Assembly: GCA_017404265.1 (NCBI GenBank)
Contig: JAFRCS010000015.1
Location: 1 to 64,000 of the forward strand
DNA: 64,000 nt
Source: Mogibacterium sp.
GTDB taxonomy: Bacteria > Bacillota > Clostridia > Peptostreptococcales > Anaerovoracaceae
Direction: 5' to 3'
In this document: in pieces, positions 33,436 to 40,752 of the stretch
Numbering within the stretch: position 1 is the first letter of the stretch
Layout of the letters: each line of letters starts with the position of its first letter
Program-made: the position numbers and the translations under genes
Notes under the pieces: generated by a model
Seen by the model: the letters and a program-made list of their open reading frames with translations, nothing else
Database searches by the model: none
Told to the model about the DNA's origin: nothing

Positions 33436-33556
33436 TTATGCAATCCGCTTATGGTATCTTCTGGTATCATACGAAATGTCCATTTTCCAATGATTTCACC
33501 TGTAGTAACTTTCAGTAACTTTTGAGTCTTGCAGTATCATTTAGCAGATTTTGATC

Positions 33557-33580
33557 AAAAACATGACCAAAAACATGACC
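33557..33580 (+). repeat. Perfect tandem 12-bp repeat near element end
   Basis: AAAAACATGACC occurs twice without a gap. Related copies in the same orientation lie near the other end at 35461-35482. This pairing is what arm-type integrase binding sites look like. Confidence 0.7.
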
Positions 33581-33743
33581 GCATTTTAATTAAGTCTCTT
33601 AATACTATTATGTAAATAAATGCCTAATCTTATACTAAGATCGAAAATCGCGGCAGTTATACTATCGCGGTTTTTATTGTTGCTTATAGTCCGTTGACGC
33701 AAAGTCTACACGGAGTAAATTATAGTAAAAGGCGGTGAATAAA

Positions 33744-34879
33744 ATGATTAAAGAAATAGTAGGCAGTCGAATAAAAGAAGGCTTGTACAAGAACCTTGGA
33801 TAATCAAATCTAACTCCGTTATTTCGCATGTTGAAAATGCTCTGTCGTTAGAAGCTATATTCGGAAGTAAACGCGAATCGAATGCACCTGCGCCATATTC
33901 GGTTGGAATGGAATACGGTTATCATGAGTTTTACTTCAGGATCGCTTACCACCCTTCAAATCCGAAGACAGGCATACTGATCAAGTTCAGCGCACACGCT
34001 CTGGAATACTACAGAACGCGTTACAAAGAGTTGTTCGGCAAGGACGTTGATTTGCATGGAATTCTGCAAGCACTTGATACAGTATCGGTTATTGTCGATT
34101 CTGATTCAGGCTTAGTGTTTTCAGATGTGAATTACAGATGTTCCAGAATTGACGTTTACATTGATTACATTGATGAGAGTATTGATATCACAGACTTGTA
34201 TAAAGGCTTAATACAACAGACGTACATTATACGCAATTCTAATGGTCGCAAGAACCAGAGTAAGCTTTTCGGAAGAGCGAACGCAGATAAGTATGAAACC
34301 TTTTATGTTGGTAATCCTCGGCAGCGGAACAGAAGATTGCTTTTAAGAGTCTACGATAAGAAAACAGAGGAGCTTGCGAACCGTAATGCGTTCAGACTTG
34401 ATACTGCAAAGAATTGTGATAACTGGATCAGGTTTGAAGTGGAGTTTTCTGAGAACTATGCTCACGATCTGACCGATGCTCTGAAAAGCGTAGACAATGA
34501 TTCCTTCCACAGCATTATCTTGAATGCGTTTCTCGCCAAGTATCGTTTCTGCTATTCTGACAAAGACGAGTATCTGCCGGTTACGTCCGTGTTGCTCGAT
34601 AAGAATGTAGCATCCTCATTCTCATTTCAGTCGAGAATTGAATCTGATCCGACAATAGAACGCAAGATATCATATATGCTCAGAGGATCAGGATTGATTC
34701 CGCTGTTGTATGTAGTAAACGAAGTATGGGGCGAGTCAGGCGTAAAGTATATATATTCTCTAATAGACTATGCGTGGAAGAGGTTCATTCCCTCGAGGAA
34801 AGAGAGAGCGTGGTTAAAGAACCATAAGGATGATCTATCGAAGAAGACTCTCTTCTACAAAGAACGAACGAAAGAGTAA
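33744..34879 (+). pseudogene. Rep_trans-like replication initiation protein, probably frameshifted near its start
   Basis: The main frame (33908-34879, 323 residues from its first ATG) resembles the replication-initiation-factor family of rolling-circle plasmids and Tn916-type elements. Key signs are C-S-R-I-D-V-Y-I-D near residue 80, R-L-L-L-R-V-Y-D-K-K (catalytic tyrosine region) and R-F-E-V-E-F near 180. ATG 33908 has no ribosome site. At 33744 an ATG with an AAGGCGGTG site six bases upstream opens a 19-residue frame that stops at 33803, while the Rep frame is open without a start codon from 33752. A one- or two-base indel around 33775-33800 would join them. So the gene is either frameshifted or starts at 33908 with low efficiency. 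Confidence 0.65.
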
Positions 34880-34926
34880 TCACAGAAACTTCTATTCGGC
34901 AGTTTCATCCTTTTTACGCAAAATTA

Positions 34927-34948
34927 GAGGCTGCCTGTTCGCAGCCTC
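34927..34948. terminator. Hairpin between convergent element genes
   Basis: GAGGCTGC and GCAGCCTC pair around a six-base loop, with T-rich sequence on both sides; it can serve both the Rep-like gene and the small convergent gene. Confidence 0.65.
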
Positions 34949-34956
34949 CGTTCTGT

Positions 34957-35259
34957 TTAGCATCCTGATATCATGTTGAACAATTCCTCAAAGTAGTCAT
35001 TCAGTTCGTCCCTGCATCTCACAGATAAGTAAGCATGTTCTTCTTCATTCCCCCAGTAAAGGTCTACGTTGCCGTGAAATGTATTGATATATACATTCGG
35101 TCCGCCAAGTGTTACCGCTACATTTGCGCCACGGAAGTGCATTGTGTAATCAAGAGTCCATTCAATATCTAACGGATCATCCTCTTCGAAATACTTGTAT
35201 GCGCCCTGCTCTTCCAGCATCTTAGCTATAGCCTCTACATATTTCTTATTGTCGTTCAT
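34957..35259 (-). CDS. Hypothetical small acidic protein in the inserted element
   Basis: 100 residues starting M-N-D-N-K-K-Y-V-E-A-I-A-K-M, with AAAGGAG six bases upstream. It is acidic, with an amphipathic helix at 5-20 and a beta-rich middle (V-A-V-T-L-G-G-P-N-V-Y-I-N-T). I do not recognise a family. The open frame extends a further 111 codons upstream through a repeat region and into the tRNA-fMet gene; that part is rejected as coding. Being cargo of the element is inferred from position only. Confidence 0.6.
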   Translation of the reverse strand: MNDNKKYVEAIAKMLEEQGAYKYFEEDDPLDIEWTLDYTMHFRGANVAVTLGGPNVYINTFHGNVDLYWGNEEEHAYLSVRCRDELNDYFEELFNMISGC

Positions 35260-35460
35260 GTCAGTCTCCTTTCGTCTACGCGCCCTGCGCTGCTGTTGTT
35301 TTTTGACACTTGCGTAAGAAACACAAGAGCAACGAATCAAAAGCAGTAGTGAATGAAAACAAATAGTTTTGTTGAAATCGGAGATGAAAAGAAAAGTTTT
35401 GTTTGCAGTGAACGACTCTTGATGTAGTGCTAAGCTCTTGTGGTACGCTCGAAAGTGAGA

Positions 35461-35482
35461 AAAACATGGCCTAAACATGACC
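35461..35482 (+). repeat. Imperfect copies of the element-end repeat
   Basis: AAAACATGGCC and TAAACATGACC stand back to back, in the same orientation as the perfect tandem pair at 33557-33580 and 50 bases from the tRNA-fMet 3' end. Confidence 0.6.
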
Positions 35483-35494
35483 TTTTGAGGCACG

Positions 35495-35523
35495 AAAAAA
35501 GGCTTCCATTCTCTGAAAGCCTT
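35495..35523 (-). terminator. Terminator of the tRNA operon
   Basis: On the minus strand AAGGCTT and AAGCCTT pair around a twelve-base loop and are followed by TTTTTTCG, nine bases after the tRNA-fMet CCA end. Confidence 0.88.
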
Positions 35524-35531
35524 GAAAATAG

Positions 35532-35607
<76 letters not shown>

Positions 35608-35625
35608 TCATTAAATTGTTCGAAG

Positions 35626-35714
35626 TGGTACCGGAGACCGGACTCGAACCGGTACGGGTATCACTACCCATAGGATTTTAAGTCCCAGGTGTCTACCAAT
35701 TCCACCACTCCGGC
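35626..35714 (-). tRNA. tRNA-Leu (TAA)
   Basis: 89 bases including CCA, with acceptor GCCGGAG/CTCCGGT, a long variable arm (TGGGTAGTGATACCCG) and anticodon TAA in ACTTAAAAT. It lies 18 bases from tRNA-fMet in the same transcript. Confidence 0.95.
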
Positions 35715-35729
35715 ATAATCTGTTAAAAA

Positions 35730-35804
35730 TGGCTCCGAGGGTGGGGCTCGAACCCACAACCTACCGGTTAACAGCCGGTTGCTCTGCCATTGAGCTACCT
35801 CGGA
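35730..35804 (-). tRNA. tRNA-Asn (GTT)
   Basis: 75 bases including CCA. Acceptor TCCGAGG/CCTCGGA, anticodon GTT in CTGTTAACC, T loop GTTCGAGCC. It is the first gene of the three-tRNA operon. Confidence 0.95.
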
Positions 35805-35832
35805 ACAGCCGTCGCTTTATTGCGACTTGAAC

Positions 35833-35862
35833 ATTATAGAAGATTTGGGGTATTGATGTCAA
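35833..35862 (-). promoter_or_regulatory. Promoter of the tRNA-Asn/Leu/fMet operon, inside an inverted repeat
   Basis: Minus strand TTGACA (35857-35862), 18-base spacer, TATAAT (35833-35838), 28 bases before tRNA-Asn. The -35 and upstream spacer lie within the inverted repeat GATTTGGGGT (35842-35851) / ACCCCAAATC (35864-35873). Confidence 0.85.
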
Positions 35863-35897
35863 CACCCCAAATCACTCATTTTTTCAGAAACTTTTTC

Positions 35898-36383
35898 TTA
35901 TTCGGATGTCTTGCCGAAATCCACTTCATTGCCCCTGTAACCCAGCCTTATGCCTCCGTCCGTGAGAGCGTAGTCGAGGATGGCGTACTTGCCCTTGCCT
36001 TCCGGCTCCCAGCCATCCGGCATGCCGCTGTACAGATCCTCGTCGATTTCCACAATGACTATTCCCTTCTTGAGATACATGATGCGGCCTTCAAAGCCGG
36101 TTTCTCCGTCCTTCAGGGACATGTACGGACCCTTGTCTCCGTGATCCTCGTCGATCAGAAGATGCCACTGGCCGTTTTCCGCATCAAAATCGCACAAAAG
36201 AGTCTTGAGCTCCTTCATGTCGATATCCTTCTGCCTCTGGTTGGTCAGATAAGTCGACGACTGCGCCTCCGTCTCTTCCTTCTGCTTCTCATTTCTGACG
36301 GTAAGCCCGGCAAAAGTGCCTATGCCTATCGCCATGATAAGCGTTATTATGAGCCATTTTGCGATATGTCTGGTGGATCTCAT
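35898..36383 (-). CDS. Hypothetical membrane-anchored protein
   Basis: 161 residues: a single hydrophobic helix at about 9-27 (signal anchor), a Glu/Gln/Lys linker (30-52), then a soluble domain of about 105 residues rich in beta strands and acidic residues. No lipobox cysteine is present. I do not recognise a family. It follows the VanX-like dipeptidase by 7 bases, so it belongs to the DUF819-dipeptidase operon and probably faces the outside. Confidence 0.7.
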   Translation of the reverse strand: MRSTRHIAKWLIITLIMAIGIGTFAGLTVRNEKQKEETEAQSSTYLTNQRQKDIDMKELKTLLCDFDAENGQWHLLIDEDHGDKGPYMSLKDGETGFEGRIMYLKKGIVIVEIDEDLYSGMPDGWEPEGKGKYAILDYALTDGGIRLGYRGNEVDFGKTSE

Positions 36384-36390
36384 CCGGGTA

Positions 36391-37245
36391 CTATACTCTC
36401 ATCACCGAAGCGACTTCTTCATCAAGTGCCTTGCATTTTTCCCTAAGGTCCTTGATCTCCTTGACCATCTTCATCTGCTCGGCGTTAGATTTTCTTACCA
36501 GCTCCATGTTGTTGTAAGGGACAGTGTTTCTTACCTCAGCGTCAAGAACTCCGCCGTAGATCGGCGCGTTGTCCGTGAAGAGTCCCCACTTCTCATCGCC
36601 GTAGTCGAAATGCCACCACTCCGACGGGAAGTTGGTGAATCCGACCTCTGTCATAACGTTGTAGAGCATCCTGCGGTTGTCTCTTGCGGTGTCGTTGACG
36701 CCTTCGCCTTCTCCGCCCTCTTCGTAATATGTAGTCCAGGCTCTGTTGGTGAACTCATCAAAATCGCTTCCCATGTCAAGTTCTTTTCCGTCCGGTCCTA
36801 CTATGGTCAGGTCGACTGCACCGCCCGTATTGTGGAGCGAAGGAAGCAGAATGTTGTACGACGGGAAAGAAACGCAGAACATCGTCTGGTAATCGATCTC
36901 TTCAGGTGTGGCGTTAGGGAATTGTTCGACCTTTTTAGCCCTGTAATAGTCCCATAAGGCCTGCTGCACCGCCACAGGTCTGTAAGCGTCGTAAATCGAG
37001 AATTTATAGCCCTCAGGCAGCAATGCTTCAGCCTTCTCTACCATCTCAAAGACAGTCTTGCGGCACATGATGCTCGGACTTGAGCCCGGAAGCGGATTCA
37101 TGTTGTCCTCAGGCCATTTGTTATACCACGAGTTAGTGATGAACCTGTCGTCCATGTAGACCATCGGCTCATCCGACGGATCGGCTACAGGCAGTTTGTT
37201 CGAAAGGAATTCTATCTTAGGGATAGGTTTTTTGTAATCAACCAT
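36391..37245 (-). CDS. D-Ala-D-Ala dipeptidase, VanX/DdpX family (M15D)
   Basis: 284 residues. The zinc site is complete: R89 in D-A-Y-R-P, the H138-x6-D145 motif in S-L-H-N-T-G-G-A-V-D, and E209-x2-H212 in E-W-W-H-F. VanX-type enzymes cleave D-alanyl-D-alanine; DdpX does this for nutrition and VanX for vancomycin resistance. A coiled-coil tail from about 250 extends beyond the typical 200-residue enzyme. No signal peptide, so cytoplasmic. It lies 30 bases after an M19 dipeptidase and a transporter; vanH, vanA and vanRS are absent, which favours a nutritional or wall-recycling role. Confidence 0.9.
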   Translation of the reverse strand: MVDYKKPIPKIEFLSNKLPVADPSDEPMVYMDDRFITNSWYNKWPEDNMNPLPGSSPSIMCRKTVFEMVEKAEALLPEGYKFSIYDAYRPVAVQQALWDYYRAKKVEQFPNATPEEIDYQTMFCVSFPSYNILLPSLHNTGGAVDLTIVGPDGKELDMGSDFDEFTNRAWTTYYEEGGEGEGVNDTARDNRRMLYNVMTEVGFTNFPSEWWHFDYGDEKWGLFTDNAPIYGGVLDAEVRNTVPYNNMELVRKSNAEQMKMVKEIKDLREKCKALDEEVASVMRV

Positions 37246-37275
37246 GATGTTTCCTCCTTATGCGAAGTAAGGGAT

Positions 37276-38259
37276 TTACCCAACAACTTCTTTTACGATC
37301 CTGTGGAAGTTCCTGAACGCGATCTTCTCGATCTCGTCCTCACGCATTCCTCTTGCTCTGAGTATCTCAAAGAGATGCGGGATCTTGCTTGAGTCCTCGA
37401 GCCCTGCTGTCACTGCGTCCATTCCGGAATAGACCTCCGGGTCATTAGGGTCTCCGAGGAAGCCGCAGAAGTCGAAGCCGCAGCCAACGTGGTCGATGCC
37501 CATTATATCGATCATGTGTTCGCAGTGGTCAGCCAGTCTGTTGATATCGCCCTTAGCCGGATCCTCATCCAGGAACTCGTTCCACGCGTTGAGGCCTACG
37601 CAGCCGTTGGCATCTCTGATGGCTCTGAGCTGATCGTCTGTAAGGTTTCTCGGATGCGAGCTGAACTTCTTGCAGTCCGAATGCGAAGCGATGAACGGGC
37701 GGCCGTCCATGATCTTAGCGATGTCCCAGAATCCTGCCTCGTTGAGGTGGGATGTGTCTACGATCATCTTCTTGTCGATCATGTGCAGAACAGCCTTCTT
37801 TCCGAGATCGCTGAGTCCTTCGGTGCTTCCCGATGCCGCGCTGTGTCCGAAGCCGTTTTCTTCATTCCATGTCAGCATGCCGTGCCTTGCACCGAAGTCA
37901 TAGTACTCATCGAGTTTGGCGAAGGTCGGATCATACGAAGCATATGCCATGCCTTCTACTCCGATCATTATATAGAAAACTCCGTCTTCCCTGGCCTTCA
38001 TCATCTCATCGTAAGTCTTTACGATCCTGAAGTCCTTAGCCTCTGCGATCTCATCGGATACACAGCTGAAGATCTCGCGAGTCCTTTTTGCGTAATCTCT
38101 GATATGAGGAGGATCCACCCACAGAACGAGGATGGTTCCCTCTACTCCACCCTTCTGAAGTCTTTCAAAATGGTGGTTGTGAAACACGTTGGTCTCACCT
38201 TTCAGTCTCTTTATCGTGACATCTGTCCAGATGTCGCTGTGTGCGTCAAAACACTTCAT
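37276..38259 (-). CDS. Membrane-dipeptidase-type M19 peptidase
   Basis: 327 residues. Zinc-ligand motifs of the renal dipeptidase family are present: F-D-A-H-S-D (H7, D9), I-G-V-E-G-M, D-T-S-H-L-N and A-S-H-S-D. M19 enzymes hydrolyse dipeptides, including those with a C-terminal D-residue. The start at 38259 has AGGAG eight bases upstream; 13 upstream in-frame codons overlap a terminator hairpin. Gene neighbours (transporter, VanX-like) suggest breakdown of imported L,D- or D,D-dipeptides. Confidence 0.92.
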   Translation of the reverse strand: MKCFDAHSDIWTDVTIKRLKGETNVFHNHHFERLQKGGVEGTILVLWVDPPHIRDYAKRTREIFSCVSDEIAEAKDFRIVKTYDEMMKAREDGVFYIMIGVEGMAYASYDPTFAKLDEYYDFGARHGMLTWNEENGFGHSAASGSTEGLSDLGKKAVLHMIDKKMIVDTSHLNEAGFWDIAKIMDGRPFIASHSDCKKFSSHPRNLTDDQLRAIRDANGCVGLNAWNEFLDEDPAKGDINRLADHCEHMIDIMGIDHVGCGFDFCGFLGDPNDPEVYSGMDAVTAGLEDSSKIPHLFEILRARGMREDEIEKIAFRNFHRIVKEVVG

Positions 38260-38272
38260 TTCTTTTCTCCTG

Positions 38273-38313
38273 TAAAAACGGGCAGGCGCTCCGGGCATTG
38301 CCCAAAGCGCCTG
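38273..38313 (-). terminator. Intercistronic terminator between DUF819 transporter and M19 peptidase
   Basis: CAGGCGCT (38283-38290) pairs with AGCGCCTG (38306-38313), followed on the minus strand by CCCGTTTTT. It probably lowers downstream expression relative to the transporter. Confidence 0.7.
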
Positions 38314-38331
38314 TCTTTGATCAGTATTCAG

Positions 38332-39582
38332 CTATAGTCCAAGCGATACAGCTACGATGGTTCCGAGATAGTTACCGATAACGTAGCCGAATGTACCTGT
38401 GAGCATTGCCGGTCCAACGAGGTCGACCCAGCCCTGCGAGATAGCCATACCTGCAGCTGTTGTAGGTCCGCCGATGTTCGCGTTCGAAGCAATGATAGCG
38501 TCCTCAAGGTTGAACTTGAAGATCTTTGCAGCTCCGAAGCAGAAGATCATGTTTACGAATACCATGATAGCTGTAAGTACAAGGAAGAGCGGGCTCTTTG
38601 TAACAACGGTGTAGATATTTGCAGGAACACCGATTACGAAGAGGAACAGGTAGATGAAGTAAGTACCGATCTCCTGAGATCCGTGCATTTCCTTTACTGT
38701 CTTTGTCATGAACGTAGCAACAAGTACGGAGAATGTTGTGATCCATACGTACTGGGATCCGAGGAACCTTACTACGAAGTTCATGAATACGCCGTTTGGC
38801 TCAAATCCGCCAAACAGGCCTGCAACCAGTCTGGAAACCCAAACTACTGTGGAAGCATAAGCGATGTTGATAGCGATATCCTTGAGCGAGATGTCCTTGC
38901 GGCTCCAGAACTGAGCAGCAAGTGTCTTTGCCTCTTCGAGATCTACTGCGCCGGACTCGACTTCCTCGATCAGAGGATGCTTGAAGTTCTTGCGGAACCA
39001 GCTGTTTCCTGCGAAGAAGATAAGTACGAAGAAGTAGATAGCCATCAGCAGGTTATCCGCTACTGTAGCAGCAGCTGTTACGTCCTCACCTGCAGCATAC
39101 TGAGAAGCCATGGCAGCGAAGTTTACACCACCGCCGATGTATGAACCTGTCATCATCGAAGCTACTCTTGCGAGGTCCTGAGCGTTTCCGTAAGGTCCCT
39201 TGAGCAGGAAGTAAGCGAGATATGCGCCGCAGACGGTACCCACAGCACCTATCAGGAAGATAACCAACATTCGTCCAGTCTCAGCCCAGATCTTCTTCAT
39301 GTTGCATTGGAGAAGCAGCATAGGGATACCGAGAGGAACGATCACGCCCCATACGATGTCATCGTAGAGTACGCATGAAGTCGGGATTACTCCCAGGTTG
39401 GCAAGGACCATAGCGATGATCAGAGCGATGATAGCGCCGGAAACCTTGGAAGCCCATGTGTATTTCTGCTCCAGCCAGATGGAGAAGAATACGCCAACGG
39501 TCATGACTACAAGAAGTCCCCACATGTCATCGGCTGCGATCAGAGACTCACGTCCTACCAATCCCATCCATAAACCAGTCAT
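38332..39582 (-). CDS. DUF819 family membrane transporter (YjcL-like)
   Basis: 416 residues, about eleven hydrophobic helices with internal similarity between halves (G-S-Y-I-G-G-G-V-N-F near 147 and N-A-N-I-G-G-P-T-T-A near 375), typical of DUF819 in the CPA/AT transporter superfamily. The substrate is not established; the linked M19 and VanX-like dipeptidases suggest dipeptides or D-amino-acid peptides. Codon usage is strongly biased, and a good promoter plus AAGGAGG site precede it, so it is well expressed. Confidence 0.85.
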   Translation of the reverse strand: MTGLWMGLVGRESLIAADDMWGLLVVMTVGVFFSIWLEQKYTWASKVSGAIIALIIAMVLANLGVIPTSCVLYDDIVWGVIVPLGIPMLLLQCNMKKIWAETGRMLVIFLIGAVGTVCGAYLAYFLLKGPYGNAQDLARVASMMTGSYIGGGVNFAAMASQYAAGEDVTAAATVADNLLMAIYFFVLIFFAGNSWFRKNFKHPLIEEVESGAVDLEEAKTLAAQFWSRKDISLKDIAINIAYASTVVWVSRLVAGLFGGFEPNGVFMNFVVRFLGSQYVWITTFSVLVATFMTKTVKEMHGSQEIGTYFIYLFLFVIGVPANIYTVVTKSPLFLVLTAIMVFVNMIFCFGAAKIFKFNLEDAIIASNANIGGPTTAAGMAISQGWVDLVGPAMLTGTFGYVIGNYLGTIVAVSLGL

Positions 39583-39635
39583 AATAAAACCTCCTTATTA
39601 CACAATTGCCCGTTTTCGGGTATATTGACGACCTA

Positions 39636-39663
39636 ATTATAACACTCTTCTTCACATATTCAA
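39636..39663 (-). promoter_or_regulatory. Promoter of the DUF819-dipeptidase operon
   Basis: Minus strand TTGAAT (39658-39663), 16-base spacer, TATAAT (39636-39641). A CCCG-AAAA-CGGG hairpin lies in the leader at 39609-39620. Confidence 0.7.
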
Positions 39664-39672
39664 CACATAGCT

Positions 39673-39705
39673 GATAAAAAAATAACGGAGTCACATGGCT
39701 CCGTT
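39673..39705 (-). terminator. Terminator overlapping the TPR gene stop codon
   Basis: AACGGAG (39684-39690) pairs with CTCCGTT (39699-39705), and on the minus strand ATTTTTTTATC follows. The 5' arm lies inside the last codons of the TPR gene. Confidence 0.8.
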
Positions 39706-40752
39706 TTCTTCTTCTCTGTTGCTGTTGACTATGCCTATCTTATTACGGTATTTTGCAGCGTTAACAGCATCTCCTGTCGCTTCATACAGATGGACAAGCT
39801 CATTCATCGCGTCCGTGTTGCTCGGTGAAAGCGTCAGGACTCTTTTGAAGTCTGCGATCGCTTCATCCGCGTTGCCAAGGGATGCCTCAGCTACCCCGAG
39901 ATAATACCAGAGCGGCCACCACTGCGAATACCTGCCTTCAGTAAACTTCATAAGAGTGTCCTTGCCTCCGGCAAAGTCTCCGCCCATGATACTGTTGCAT
40001 CCAAGCTCTATCTGTACAGGCTCTTCGAGTTCCTCCACCCTTTCGGATATCTCTTCTCTGAGAGATGCCAGCAGCTCATCATCCATCTCATGGATCTCGG
40101 TCTCGCTTCCTGCGGACAGTCTGAGGAAGTCCTGCCATGTGAGCCTTGCCTTGAGGTAAAGGCCCATGTTCAGGTACGCGTACCCCAGGAAATAATAACC
40201 CATAGCGAAATCCGGATGGATCATGGTCAGGAGTTCGAATGTCTCGGAAGACTCGGCCTTGAACAGCCCTATCCTCTCCTCATCGCCCATGCCATCCTCT
40301 GCCACAGCTGCTTCTGTCTCGTAAGCCTCCTTGCAGGCTCTGGCATAAAGATAAAGCGCTTCTCTGGACTTAGGATCAAGCCTTAAAGCGGCTCTGAGGA
40401 GCATGCAGGCGTCCTCAAAATCGCCCATGTCCGCTGAATGTGCTCCTTCGGACACCAGCATGGCTACAGCGTTCTCTCCTACCGCGTGTTTTATGAAATC
40501 CGCATATTTATCCGCATAAAGGAAGAGCGGGTCGCCGCCCATGACTCTCGCCATGTTGAGGACGATGTTTTTCAGGTCGATAGCTCCTTTTGCGTCACTT
40601 CCCTCTATCCCGACAGGAACCGGTATACCGCTGAGGATCTCAGCCGCGTTGGTCCTCTCAAGGTAATCAGGCGAAAGCTCCGCGAACATCATGTTCTGAA
40701 TTCGCGGAGAGAGGTATTTGCTTATTCTGTCTTTGTTTTCTGATTCGTTCAA
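39691..40752 (-). CDS. TPR repeat protein paired with the cysteine-less radical-SAM homologue
   Basis: 353 residues. The N-terminal 95 residues are not repeat-like; from about 105 the chain has TPR-type helix pairs (A-L-R-L-D-P-K-S-R-E-A-L-Y-L-Y-A-R-A near 120, then repeats near 190, 275 and 295 with the A-x-x-D-F-K-R-V-L-T-L-S-P-S-N-T-D-A form). No signal peptide. It overlaps the upstream gene by 4 bases (ATGA), so the two proteins are translationally coupled and probably act together. The specific function is unknown. Confidence 0.8.
   Translation of the reverse strand: MNESENKDRISKYLSPRIQNMMFAELSPDYLERTNAAEILSGIPVPVGIEGSDAKGAIDLKNIVLNMARVMGGDPLFLYADKYADFIKHAVGENAVAMLVSEGAHSADMGDFEDACMLLRAALRLDPKSREALYLYARACKEAYETEAAVAEDGMGDEERIGLFKAESSETFELLTMIHPDFAMGYYFLGYAYLNMGLYLKARLTWQDFLRLSAGSETEIHEMDDELLASLREEISERVEELEEPVQIELGCNSIMGGDFAGGKDTLMKFTEGRYSQWWPLWYYLGVAEASLGNADEAIADFKRVLTLSPSNTDAMNELVHLYEATGDAVNAAKYRNKIGIVNSNREEENGAM

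Noticed and set aside
33436..33740. Integrase remnant between the tRNA fragment and the Rep-like gene
   Set aside because: Translations of this stretch on both strands are short and show no recombinase R-H-R-Y motifs.
36391..37245. Vancomycin resistance operon
   Set aside because: Only the VanX-like dipeptidase is present; vanH, a vanA/B-type ligase and vanRS are absent, and a transporter plus M19 peptidase point to nutrition or recycling.
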